Assembly (NCBI GenBank): GCA_002842755.1
Contig: PHDU01000017.1
Span: forward strand, 1 to 57,445
From: Bacteroidetes bacterium HGW-Bacteroidetes-1
GTDB lineage: Bacteria > Bacteroidota > Bacteroidia > Bacteroidales > F082
Reading direction: 5' to 3'
DNA length: 57,445 nucleotides
Positions 34,659-43,394 of the stretch are shown here, in pieces (position 1 is the stretch's first letter; each line of letters begins with the position of its first letter). The translations under genes and the position numbers were made by a program. Below the pieces are notes generated by a model. It had not been told where the DNA came from. It worked only from the letters and a program-made list of their open reading frames with translations, and made no database searches.

Positions 34659-37099
34659 TGAGAATACATCAAAAGAAATTGGCGTTTATAACTATCCTTC
34701 TATTTTTAGTAAGCCACTCAGGTTTATTAGCCAATATTGATACGCATCAATTGGCTCAAAATACTTCTTTGTCTCCCCGACTTTCCTTTCACTATCAATA
34801 TGCCGATACAACCAGTAACTATACGATTTTGCAATCGGTTGAAGTAATAAAAAATAAGAATCTATTATCCCGGGCAGACTTCTATCGTGCCTATATCGCT
34901 TCTGAGTTTCTCTTTGAACACAAGATCTATGAGAATGCCATAGCAGCAACCCAAATCGCTTTATTTTCTGCAGACAGTTTAGCCATTTCCCTGGAGGAAC
35001 TAATGCCTCTTTATACAATTAATTCAGTTCTGCTCGAAGAGACCAGTAAAAGCGAAGAGGCACTTAAATTATGGAGAACAGTAATGAAATATGCTGAGTT
35101 TTCAAATGATACAGTTTCTTCATTAAAATCTCTTTATCAAATGGTTAGAATCTTTAATGATTTGAATTTACCTGAAAAATCGCTATTGTTTTTGATTGCA
35201 ATCAATGAATTTAACGAAGAATACTATCCTGTTTCATTGGTCAATTCTCTCAATATTGAAAGAATTCGCTATGAACTACTTAAAGGAAATATGGAAAAGG
35301 CTTCATTGATTTTCAGAGAAAGTATTCATCGTAATAATAAATTTGAAACGGAAAATACGATTCAGTTTACTTTACAATTATTTAGGCTCGGACAGTTAAT
35401 CCCAGTCAATCCAACTTTACTTGATTCTTTGGTAACAAAACTTGAAAATTCTTATCAAAGAATTGAAAATGTATCTTTAAAAAAATTTCTTGCCCAAATG
35501 CTTGGCGATTATTACTTGAACGTTGATAAAGTAAAAGCTGTGTACTATCTAATGCAGGCTGAAGGCAATGAAATACAGATATCAGCTTCAAACACTTCAT
35601 TTTTAAACGCTGCTCCAGAATATATTGTTCATAAGAACAAACTACTATCAAAAGAATTTGATGCTGTTAAGCAAAAAAACAATATCAACTGGACCATTGT
35701 TTTATTCATCGTATTGGTACTGCTTTTTTTCACCTTCAGGTTAATGAATAAAATGAAAAAAATAAGTGATGATTTGAAAATTGTCATAAGCAATTTTACT
35801 GCTGAAGAATTATCATTGAAGGAGCACATGGAAAGTATTGATCATCAATTAGAAGGCCGAACAATTGATCGTATAACTTCTTTAAACGAAGAATTAAATG
35901 AGCGGGAAAGAATTGATAATGAACTTAATGAAGCTCTTAAAAAAGCCGAGGATGCCAACTACCATAAAAATGCATTCTTAGCCAATATGAGTCACGAAAT
36001 TAGAACCCCGCTCAATGGTATTTTAGGCTTCTCCAGTTTATTAGAAATAGAGCTGGCCATAATTGACCAGCCGGAATTATTTGAATATGCAAACTCAATC
36101 CAAAAAAGTGGAGATAGGCTCCTTCATCTTCTCAATAATATAATTGATATCAGTAGATTGGAAGCCAATGATATAGAGATGGAGCTTGCTTCATGCGATT
36201 TATCTGAAATTCTTGAAAAAGTGATTGAGCCATGTCAATTCAGGGCAAACGACAAAGGTTTGAGAATAATCAAAGACATCTCTCCTTGTAGTGTAAGTGC
36301 TGATTATCCTACATTAACCCGCATTTTAAATGAAATAATCGATAATGCAGTCAAATACACAGAAAAGGGATTTATTAAGATCAGTGTAAAAGTTAAAGAG
36401 GAGAATAATATTGTTAATATTCAAATAAGAGATACTGGGATCGGTATTGATGAAAGTTATCTTCCTCATATTTATGAAGCCTTCAGGCAAGATGGTCTGG
36501 GCTATTCACGCCAATATCAAGGTGCTGGTTTAGGAATTCCTTTGGCTAAAAGGCTTACCCATAAAATGGGAGGAAAGCTTTCTATTGAATCGGAAAAGTC
36601 TGTAGGTACAACAATAACAATCGAGTTACCACTTGTAAATGAAGTGATTCAAATAAATAAACCTGAGATTGTTGTTCCGGAAACAGCAATAAACCTACTT
36701 AGCGGGAAAAATGTTTTCGTTGTTGAAGATGATTATTCCAGTCGAAAAATCCTTGTGAAAATCCTTGGAAAATATGCAACAGTAACTGAGGCTGAAAATG
36801 GAGAAAAAGCGCTTGAGATTATTGGAAAAAAAATAGAGGATAATGTCATTTTCGATCTCTTTCTATTTGATATTAATCTTCCTGCGCCCTGGGATGGAAT
36901 TAAGCTGATGGATGCTTTCAAAAATAAATATGAAATTTATAAAGAAAGTCCGTTTATCGCCCAAACAGCCTATAGTATGGCTGGTGATAAAGAAAGACTA
37001 CTCGAAGCAGGATTTAATGGATATATACCAAAGCCAATAAAGCGTGAAGAACTATATAAAGCTATTTCTGCCGTTTTTGATGAGCACAAAATAATTTGA
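34655..37099 (+). CDS. Hybrid sensor histidine kinase with periplasmic helical sensor
   Basis: An 814-residue kinase. A signal peptide or N-terminal helix (10-27) and a helical, TPR-like periplasmic sensor (about 50-340) lead to a membrane helix at 345-363, a coiled coil, then HisKA with His447 in NMSHEIRTPLNGILGFSSL. The HATPase has its N box (NEIIDNAVKYTEKG), DTGIGIDESYL and GAGLGIPLAKRL. The C-terminal receiver keeps the acidic pair (VVEDDYSSRK), the phospho-aspartate (FDINLPAPWDG) and lysine (YIPKPIKREEL). Translational coupling to the preceding methyltransferase gene suggests it senses something about the polysaccharide; no output domain is attached. Confidence 0.93.
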   Translation: MMRIHQKKLAFITILLFLVSHSGLLANIDTHQLAQNTSLSPRLSFHYQYADTTSNYTILQSVEVIKNKNLLSRADFYRAYIASEFLFEHKIYENAIAATQIALFSADSLAISLEELMPLYTINSVLLEETSKSEEALKLWRTVMKYAEFSNDTVSSLKSLYQMVRIFNDLNLPEKSLLFLIAINEFNEEYYPVSLVNSLNIERIRYELLKGNMEKASLIFRESIHRNNKFETENTIQFTLQLFRLGQLIPVNPTLLDSLVTKLENSYQRIENVSLKKFLAQMLGDYYLNVDKVKAVYYLMQAEGNEIQISASNTSFLNAAPEYIVHKNKLLSKEFDAVKQKNNINWTIVLFIVLVLLFFTFRLMNKMKKISDDLKIVISNFTAEELSLKEHMESIDHQLEGRTIDRITSLNEELNERERIDNELNEALKKAEDANYHKNAFLANMSHEIRTPLNGILGFSSLLEIELAIIDQPELFEYANSIQKSGDRLLHLLNNIIDISRLEANDIEMELASCDLSEILEKVIEPCQFRANDKGLRIIKDISPCSVSADYPTLTRILNEIIDNAVKYTEKGFIKISVKVKEENNIVNIQIRDTGIGIDESYLPHIYEAFRQDGLGYSRQYQGAGLGIPLAKRLTHKMGGKLSIESEKSVGTTITIELPLVNEVIQINKPEIVVPETAINLLSGKNVFVVEDDYSSRKILVKILGKYATVTEAENGEKALEIIGKKIEDNVIFDLFLFDINLPAPWDGIKLMDAFKNKYEIYKESPFIAQTAYSMAGDKERLLEAGFNGYIPKPIKREELYKAISAVFDEHKII

Positions 37100-37136
37100 A
37101 TTCAAAAAAATTAATAGTGCGTAGTCTTGATTGTTG

Positions 37137-37144
37137 TACATTTG
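37137..37144 (+). promoter_or_regulatory. Possible -7 box before the receiver gene at 37209
   Basis: TACATTTG fits TAnnTTTG, 64 bases before the ATG. No matching -33 element is evident. Confidence 0.35.
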
Positions 37145-37208
37145 CATGGTATTATTTTTAGTAATTATTCTACGAAACCTTATATTTTATTTGTCGTAAA
37201 TAGTAATT

Positions 37209-37604
37209 ATGTTAAGTGAAAAACAAACATTAAGGATTTTATTGGTTGAGGATAACGAGCTTAATCAAAAGTTTGCAACTGCTGTAATCAGAAAAATAGG
37301 GCATGAAGTAGATATTGCAGCAAATGGTTTAATTGGGGTTAATCTCTTCAAGAGTAATAAATATGACCTCATTCTTATGGATATTCAGATGCCAGAAATG
37401 AATGGAATTGAGGCAACTAAAGCGATCAGGCAATTGGAAGCTCTTGAAGGTAAAAATACTCATATACCAATTATTGCTGTAACAGCTTTTGCTATGGATC
37501 ATGACAAGAGAAACTGTATGGAAGCAGGTATGGATGAATTCCTTGCCAAACCTTACAAACCTTTTGAACTTGAACAGAAGATTGCAGTTTTTTTTGGCAA
37601 ATAA
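37209..37604 (+). CDS. Single-domain response regulator (receiver)
   Basis: A 131-residue CheY-like receiver with LLVEDNELNQKFA, the phospho-aspartate in ILMDIQMPEMNGIEAT, VTAFAM and a lysine in LAKPYKPFEL. The LVEDNxxNQ start is typical of receivers that act downstream of hybrid kinases, either as C-terminal domains or free proteins. It follows the hybrid kinase by 109 bases and is the natural partner in a phosphorelay, though a histidine phosphotransferase would be needed and none is in the window. Confidence 0.93.
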   Translation: MLSEKQTLRILLVEDNELNQKFATAVIRKIGHEVDIAANGLIGVNLFKSNKYDLILMDIQMPEMNGIEATKAIRQLEALEGKNTHIPIIAVTAFAMDHDKRNCMEAGMDEFLAKPYKPFELEQKIAVFFGK

Positions 37605-37673
37605 GCAATCTGTCCTTTGAATTGCAATTTTATTTCATACTCGGTGCAAAGCTGGATGGATTTTGCTGTCGAT

Positions 37674-37722
37674 TGCAATCAAACTTTCATCCTATCAAAT
37701 AATTTGATAAGTGAAACTTTTG
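37674..37722. terminator. Hairpin between convergent genes (possible bidirectional terminator)
   Basis: TATCAAAT and ATTTGATA flank a single base at 37693-37709, a perfect 8-bp inverted repeat; the flanks (AAACTTTCA on the left and GTGAAACTTT on the right) extend it imperfectly. It lies between the receiver gene (plus) and the DUF4251 gene (minus). No T run follows on either strand, so termination is only a guess. Confidence 0.35.
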
Positions 37723-37739
37723 ACACAGCTTTAAACACA

Positions 37740-38327
37740 CTATTGTTTGAAATCGGGTAAAGTTTTATAAACACCTGAATTTTCCGGAGGTACAATCTGA
37801 CCGTCAAGGATGAAACGGTTGCTGTTTAACGGTATCATTTCTAGTTTAGCATTGCCACCTGAGAAAATAGTAAGAATAAATAATACCTGTCCAGCTCTGG
37901 TATTTGGTTCAATAGCACCATTAATAACAATAAGTTTATCCTTTGCCCCTGCCCTAATGTTGTATTGAATCAGACGGCCTGTGGCATTCTGACCACGAAT
38001 ACTACCTTGCTGGTTATACGCCAGTTGAATATTTGCCTTTTTTCCTGAAAGTGAAAAGAAATTTGTCATTAGATTAAGACGTGTAGTATTTCCCCGCTTT
38101 CCATATACTGTGTGAGCCTCGAAAACAAAATTAGTGTCGGAAACAATCTGTAAAAGGCTATCATAGCGTACCTGTTGCACTTGCTTCTTCGCTTCTCTTC
38201 TAATTTCCCTTTTCGCTTTCCGGCCTGTATTTTTGTTCTCTGTATTATTCATATCTTGTGCTTGAATACTCATTACCGGAATGATTAACAGGGAAAAAAG
38301 AATACCAGTGTAAAGTAAATTTTTCAT
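37740..38327 (-). CDS. Secreted DUF4251-family protein
   Basis: A 195-residue exported protein: signal peptide (MKNLLYTGILFSLLIIPVMS, cleaved near IQAQ), a basic helical region (KREIRREAKKQVQQ), then the DUF4251 domain with FVFEAHTVYGKRG, a beta-rich middle and ILDGQIVPPENSGVYKTL. DUF4251 proteins are found in Bacteroidota and their function is unknown. An 11-bp perfect inverted repeat lies 10 bases before the start codon. Confidence 0.8.
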   Translation of the reverse strand: MKNLLYTGILFSLLIIPVMSIQAQDMNNTENKNTGRKAKREIRREAKKQVQQVRYDSLLQIVSDTNFVFEAHTVYGKRGNTTRLNLMTNFFSLSGKKANIQLAYNQQGSIRGQNATGRLIQYNIRAGAKDKLIVINGAIEPNTRAGQVLFILTIFSGGNAKLEMIPLNSNRFILDGQIVPPENSGVYKTLPDFKQ

Positions 38328-38336
38328 TTTTAAAGG

Positions 38337-38361
38337 TGTTGTTAGATCTCATCTAACAACA
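38337..38361 (-). repeat. 11-bp perfect inverted repeat just upstream of the DUF4251 gene
   Basis: Arms of 11 bases (TGTTGTTAGAT and its complement) surround a 3-base loop at 38348-38350. On the minus strand the hairpin ends 10 bases before the start codon at 38327, and it lies 22 bases after the pepE stop at 38384. It could be an operator, a leader hairpin that hides the start, or a terminator without a T run. Confidence 0.5.
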
Positions 38362-38383
38362 AAATTCACGCCAAAAAAGGCTT

Positions 38384-39112
38384 TCAAAGCAGGTAGCTAA
38401 GATCAGCTCCTTGTTCAATTTCTTCAGTATCCTGACCAAACCGGAATAATCTTAGTTTTTTGAGCCCCTTTAATTGCAAGTGATTTCCATCAAGCTCAAG
38501 AAGACTTGCCTCACGAAGACCTGCAACAACCATTTCCCTGTTAACGACCAAAAACTCTTCGATTCGTTGTTGCCGCGTTTCACCTCCATGACCCTCAGGA
38601 TTTGCATCAAGATAATGAGGATTGATCTGAAAAGGTATCAAATTCAAACAATTGAAACTTTCTGGTTGAATGATAGGCATATCGTTGGTAGTACGCAATG
38701 TAGGGCATGCAACGTTAGCACCTGCGCTCCATCCCATGTAAGGAGTACCTGAAAATGCTTTCTTACGTATTGCATCCATAATTTTTGTTTTATGCATCAT
38801 AGCAACCAAATGAAAAGTGTTACCACCACCTACTGCAATACATTCCGCTTCCTCAACAGATTTAATCGCATCGCTGCTACGATGAACAGATGTCAGTTCA
38901 AATCCAAGCGATGAAAAAACATCTGAAACACGTTTTTCATAAACATCATAAGATTTTTCAAGACTCTCGGTTGACAACCCTACTCCGGCATATGGAACAA
39001 AAAGAACTTTTGTCACTTTGTGCTTGTTCATAAAATCAGAGATAAATGATTGAGGCCATGCAAGGTATAATTCTCCTGCATTGGTTGAGTTGCTGATAAG
39101 TAATAACTTCAT
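38384..39112 (-). CDS. pepE: Dipeptidase E (peptidase S51)
   Basis: A 242-residue cytoplasmic serine peptidase that releases N-terminal aspartate from dipeptides. The nucleophile Ser129 is in GWSAGAN, with Asp144 (TTNDMPI) and His166 (INPHYLD). The spacing 129-144-166 is the same as the 120-135-157 triad known for the E. coli enzyme, strong support for function. A GGGNTFHL motif precedes. It is 30 bases downstream of the large unknown gene and may share its transcript. Confidence 0.93.
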   Translation of the reverse strand: MKLLLISNSTNAGELYLAWPQSFISDFMNKHKVTKVLFVPYAGVGLSTESLEKSYDVYEKRVSDVFSSLGFELTSVHRSSDAIKSVEEAECIAVGGGNTFHLVAMMHKTKIMDAIRKKAFSGTPYMGWSAGANVACPTLRTTNDMPIIQPESFNCLNLIPFQINPHYLDANPEGHGGETRQQRIEEFLVVNREMVVAGLREASLLELDGNHLQLKGLKKLRLFRFGQDTEEIEQGADLSYLL

Positions 39113-39142
39113 GTGTTAAAATTTTTATAATTAATAATAACT

Positions 39143-41758
39143 TTACTTTCTTCTTCTGAGTTTCTTTACAGACTGGAGGTATATATTTTTCAAATCATTC
39201 AATCTTTCATCGCTTCCTGTCACAATTGAAATGCGCTCCTCGGGATTAAATATCTCATCGGCACTGTCGGCAACAGCAAGTAAAGTTGCAATTTTCTGTT
39301 GTAAATCAAAAGTTTGACTACGCGTAAAAGATTGGTCGTGTAACAGTTCAAGATAATGAACGATCTCATTAACATTCATCTTATCAACAAAATAGGAAAT
39401 TACCTGAATCGTAAATATGCTGTTATTTTGCTTCATAAGAAAATCCCTTAATGTAAGATGCTTTATGCCAAAACGATTCAACTGGTAAGTATCCGACAGT
39501 TGATCAAAAATGAGATATGCTTCAACTGTTTGATACATTCCAAGGCTGTATAATTGACTTAGCAATTCACCATAATCATGCTGATACTGAAAAAGAGGCT
39601 TGTAAAATTCATTTAATTGCATTGCCTCACTTACATCGAGTCCACATCCTTGATTATTTACCCCCAGACCAACAGCCTCTTCAAGTTGTTCCTTTAAATC
39701 CTCAAAACTCTTTGCTGTAATACTTTGTTTGATCATATTCATTAAATCCTCGTATCGAAACCGATTGTTCAGGCAAATTCTTTCAATAATTTTTTGATCG
39801 AGGTCTTCAAATGCTTTCCTGATATGACCATCTGCATTAAGATTAAAGTTTTTTCTTGACTCCAAAGCTTCCTCGTAGATAATCCAGGCATCATCGAGGG
39901 AATTACCCCATACTTTCAATTGTGCTTTTTTTAATTGCTGAAGAACAAGTATTTTATGTTGTTCTTGATTTTGAAAATTAGCCAATCCTGTTGAATAATA
40001 CTCCGAAGTTCCATCTATAGAACTACCTGTTAAGTTGTGAAATTCAGATTTCTCAGATTGAGCAGGTACCATTTGAGCCGTTAGATATAGAGTGTTAAGT
40101 TTATTTTTCAAATTGGTCGCTTCTGTTGATGTTCTTAGTAAATGAATATGATCCAGTCGATAATTGAGTGCCTGATCAAGCCGGTGAGAAGCCTCACTCA
40201 ATTTACCAGCATCGTAATACTGCTGAGCTTGATTCACTAAATCAAGGAAGATAGCACGATGTGCACTGAAAAAACCTTGTGTAATGCGGTCATTAAAGCG
40301 CGTTGAATAAAAATTTCTTGCTATTGAAGATGCTTTTTCAAACATTTGAATGGCATCTACGTATCTTTGATACGAAATGAAATCATTTCCCTTTTTTAAA
40401 TAGGATAGTATTAAATCATCTGATTGGTCTGACAAATTACTGATAAGATTGTCGCTTAGGTTTTCCTGCAGATACTTGCTCGACTTTTCTCTGTATAAAT
40501 TTGCCAGCATTTGATTTCCGGCTTCAATAGCTCGTGTTGATATTCTTAAATAGGATTTCAATAAGCCAAGCTTTGCAGCCTCAACTTTGTTGTTTAACAA
40601 TCCATTTTGATTTAAAAAACCATAAGCTGACTCAAGCTCTTTAGCATCATGGAAGAAGTTTAATGCATTTGAAAAATCGGATTTGTCAAAAAGCGAATCA
40701 CCCAATCTGGACAAATTTTTGTACAAATAAAATGCAGCAAGTTGTTTATTATCAACAGGACTTGCAAGTTCCAGCTTTTGAAACAAGTCATCATCAACAA
40801 GAAGTTGTGAAGCCTTTAATATCAGATCACTATCTCTGAAATCAGCTGAGGAAGCTTCCGCATAGAAGCCAATAAGTGAGGCAACATAGGTATCTGATAA
40901 TTTCTTTGCAAGTAACTCATCTCTTTCATTTTTGGAAACTGAGGCTTTGTATAAAGTGGAATAACGAAGGATTAATCTATCTATTATTATTACTTTTTCG
41001 ATGAGTTGGGCTGGATCAGCTGAGCTAAGTTGCAGTTCGTTCATAGAAATCGTTTCCATTGTAAATATTTTCGCTTTGCGAAGTTTTTCAGTGAAAGCAA
41101 ACATCTCTGAAGGATCTTCTTGAAAAGCAGATTCATGTTTTGAATCATCACTTATTAATGAATCAATCATACTATTAACCGACCAATACTGATTTATTTT
41201 ACTTAATAGTTCAAGAAACTTCTCTTTACTATATTCTGAAAAAGAAAAACCATTGATGTTGCTCTGTAAGGTTGCATTTTTTGAAGTATTAAGCTCTAAC
41301 TGTAGAATTTTTAATGGCTTATTATTGCTGTATTGAAAGGTGTAATTGAAGGTTGTAATTTGTTTACTTAATTCGTAAAGTGCTGAGACACCAGTATAGA
41401 TATCAGGTTTTAAAGCCATATGAACAGGAAAAGAACGATAATAAGTATCTCCATCTATCTTTACATCAGCAATTTCAATAAAAACTTCGCTTGAGTTTTC
41501 CGATAATTGCTTTATATGAAAACTATATTGAAGATTTACTTTAATCTCTAATTGATTCAAAGGCTTAATAGTACCAAGCGAAAGTGCATTTAGAATAGAT
41601 TGATTTACAATTTGACCGTTGATTCTATTCGCATTCTCACTCAAAAGCAATGTGGTTGACTGCAAATCCTGAGCATATAACCTAGTCAGGTATTGGCTTG
41701 AAAAACCTGATAGCAATTCAAAAAGAAAAAAGGAAAACAGAATATTTCTAAATTTCAT
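39143..41758 (-). CDS. Large secreted or periplasmic helical-repeat protein, unknown function
   Basis: An 871-residue protein I do not recognise. It begins with a hydrophobic signal segment (ILFSFFLFELLSGFSS, possible cleavage near LYAQ). The first 200 residues look beta-rich (LNQLEIKVNLQYSFHIKQL, VFIEIADVKIDGDTYYRSF); the rest is almost entirely helical with TPR-like pieces such as QRYVDAIQMFEKASSIARNFY and AGKLSEASHRLDQALNY. It ends KKLRRRK, with no sorting domain. Neighbours pepE and DUF4251 do not clarify its role. A -7 box lies 22 bases before the ATG. Confidence 0.75.
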   Translation of the reverse strand: MKFRNILFSFFLFELLSGFSSQYLTRLYAQDLQSTTLLLSENANRINGQIVNQSILNALSLGTIKPLNQLEIKVNLQYSFHIKQLSENSSEVFIEIADVKIDGDTYYRSFPVHMALKPDIYTGVSALYELSKQITTFNYTFQYSNNKPLKILQLELNTSKNATLQSNINGFSFSEYSKEKFLELLSKINQYWSVNSMIDSLISDDSKHESAFQEDPSEMFAFTEKLRKAKIFTMETISMNELQLSSADPAQLIEKVIIIDRLILRYSTLYKASVSKNERDELLAKKLSDTYVASLIGFYAEASSADFRDSDLILKASQLLVDDDLFQKLELASPVDNKQLAAFYLYKNLSRLGDSLFDKSDFSNALNFFHDAKELESAYGFLNQNGLLNNKVEAAKLGLLKSYLRISTRAIEAGNQMLANLYREKSSKYLQENLSDNLISNLSDQSDDLILSYLKKGNDFISYQRYVDAIQMFEKASSIARNFYSTRFNDRITQGFFSAHRAIFLDLVNQAQQYYDAGKLSEASHRLDQALNYRLDHIHLLRTSTEATNLKNKLNTLYLTAQMVPAQSEKSEFHNLTGSSIDGTSEYYSTGLANFQNQEQHKILVLQQLKKAQLKVWGNSLDDAWIIYEEALESRKNFNLNADGHIRKAFEDLDQKIIERICLNNRFRYEDLMNMIKQSITAKSFEDLKEQLEEAVGLGVNNQGCGLDVSEAMQLNEFYKPLFQYQHDYGELLSQLYSLGMYQTVEAYLIFDQLSDTYQLNRFGIKHLTLRDFLMKQNNSIFTIQVISYFVDKMNVNEIVHYLELLHDQSFTRSQTFDLQQKIATLLAVADSADEIFNPEERISIVTGSDERLNDLKNIYLQSVKKLRRRK

Positions 41759-41779
41759 GAATTATAGTAGCATTATTGA

Positions 41780-41787
41780 CAAAAATA
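41780..41787 (-). promoter_or_regulatory. -7 box for the 871-residue protein gene
   Basis: TATTTTTG on the minus strand fits TAnnTTTG and lies 21 bases before the ATG at 41758. Confidence 0.45.
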
Positions 41788-41993
41788 CGAAAATATACAA
41801 AAGTCGAAAGTAAAAGCATTTGTAAACTACATCCAAACAATCGAAGATATTGGTTCGTTCAAATTGTGATCTCAATGTTTATCAATAAACCCGGACTCAT
41901 TTTCTAAAGGTAAAGTGTATAAAACAATTGGTTGTTTTTTTTATAAACAATTTGCCAAATAACCCAATGATGTGAAACAAATGAATTCCTTTG

Positions 41994-42030
41994 AAAAAAA
42001 AAAGAGGCTCTGAAATAACAAAGCCTCTTT
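41994..42030 (-). terminator. Intrinsic terminator of the FKBP operon
   Basis: Minus strand: AAAGAGGCT, a 12-base loop, AGCCTCTTT and then a T run (the arms are at 42022-42030 and 42001-42009, with the run to 41994). It lies 19 bases after the stop of the three-domain FKBP gene and is the clearest terminator in the window together with the one at 56558. Confidence 0.8.
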
Positions 42031-42048
42031 AAATCATAATCTATTTAT

Positions 42049-43389
42049 TTACTTTTGGACTACCTCTATAAGTTCAATATCAAACACAAGCGGTGAATAG
42101 GGAGGAATGTCCTCACCTCTTGCAGTTTCTCCATAAGCCAATGAGGAAGGAATAATAAAACGAGCCTTACCCCCTTCTTGCATTAACACCAAACCTTCAT
42201 CCCATCCCTTAATCACTTGACCTGCGCCAACTGTAACGGAAAATAGCTGTCCAGCGTCCAGAGAACTTTGCAGTTTTTTACCTTCAATGTTGTAAAGCGT
42301 ATAATGCACCTTCACTTCTTTGCCTGCTTCAGCAAATTTACCGGTTCCTTTTTCAGTTTCAATATAATACAAACCTGATGCTGAAGGCAAAACAGTAATA
42401 TTATTATTTCTCAAATAATCATTGATAAGCTTTTTTTCAACCATTTTTGCTTTCTCAGCAGCAATTTCTGCTTTTTTGGCTGCTGCTTCTTTTTCTTTAT
42501 CAACTTCTTCTTTTGAGCGTATGTTGACAAGTTCAACCTCATAAAGCATTGTTGTATAAGGAGGTATCATCTGACTCCGTCCAACACTATCAAAAGCTAT
42601 GGGCGATGGAACAATCAAAGAAGCTTTTGATCCTTTTCGAAGGTATGCCAAAGCTTCATCAAAACCCTTGGTATCAAATGGCTGTCCAAACTCAATATCC
42701 ATCGGGTCTTTATCAAAAGTTGAAAACAAAGGAAAGCCTTCGATCATACTTACCGAAAAGTGAACTTGTAAAACATCTCCTTCTTTTGGCAGAGGCCCTG
42801 TTCCTTTTTTCTCTTCCAAAAAGTATAATCCAGAAGGAAGTGGTTGAACTGTGATCTTTTTGTCTACTAAATAAGCTTGAAGTACTTCCTGCTCTTGTTC
42901 TTTCATTTTATCCATCAAAGCGCGTTGTTCGGCCAAATTTTCTTCCTGCGATTTAAAAGATTTAAGCTTAATGTCGATGTACATCGTCGCTTCCGGCTTA
43001 ACAAACTCAGGAGACTCAGGCATACCGGCCATTGCCATAAAGAAAGAATCGGCAGGAAAAGCGATTGTAACAGAGTCACCAATATTTAATAAGGTAAGTG
43101 CAGCGTATAAATCGCCGGTAAAAGTAGGCTCAATAACAGGAAAACTCAATGGTTCAGGTAATTGAGAACTTTCAAAAAGAACAGTGTCACCCAAACCATA
43201 GGTCATATCGAGTGTAACGATGGCATTAAGGCCAGGTTTTTCCGATTCATTTCCTTTTACATGGTATTTGATATTAACACCATTTTCAGCTTCCTTGAAG
43301 CCAGGATATTTGCTTTTGCCACAAGATGCGACCGCAAAAATAATAACAGACAAAATAATGCCTTTTCTAATCCATTTTTCTGTTTTCAT
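42049..43389 (-). CDS. Lipoprotein with three FKBP-type domains
   Basis: A 446-residue lipoprotein (signal peptide with lipobox VASC near residue 23). Three FKBP-like units follow: about 35-155 (degenerate), 175-295 and 320-446. Only the last keeps VIKGWDEGL, IIPSSLAYGE and PPYSPLVFDIEL, and even there the FD pair of the active site is replaced (KKLQSSLD). The middle unit has KGFDEALAYL in place of GWxEGL. So at most one domain is likely an active proline isomerase; the others may be chaperone-like. Lysine/glutamate helices link the units. Last gene of the operon from 45836. Confidence 0.88.
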   Translation of the reverse strand: MKTEKWIRKGIILSVIIFAVASCGKSKYPGFKEAENGVNIKYHVKGNESEKPGLNAIVTLDMTYGLGDTVLFESSQLPEPLSFPVIEPTFTGDLYAALTLLNIGDSVTIAFPADSFFMAMAGMPESPEFVKPEATMYIDIKLKSFKSQEENLAEQRALMDKMKEQEQEVLQAYLVDKKITVQPLPSGLYFLEEKKGTGPLPKEGDVLQVHFSVSMIEGFPLFSTFDKDPMDIEFGQPFDTKGFDEALAYLRKGSKASLIVPSPIAFDSVGRSQMIPPYTTMLYEVELVNIRSKEEVDKEKEAAAKKAEIAAEKAKMVEKKLINDYLRNNNITVLPSASGLYYIETEKGTGKFAEAGKEVKVHYTLYNIEGKKLQSSLDAGQLFSVTVGAGQVIKGWDEGLVLMQEGGKARFIIPSSLAYGETARGEDIPPYSPLVFDIELIEVVQK

Positions 43390-43394
43390 AAAAA

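Noticed and set aside
37605-37739. tRNA-like or attachment-site sequence between convergent genes
   Set aside because: The palindromes here (GATTGCAATC and the TATCAAAT hairpin) do not form a cloverleaf, and no integrase is nearby.
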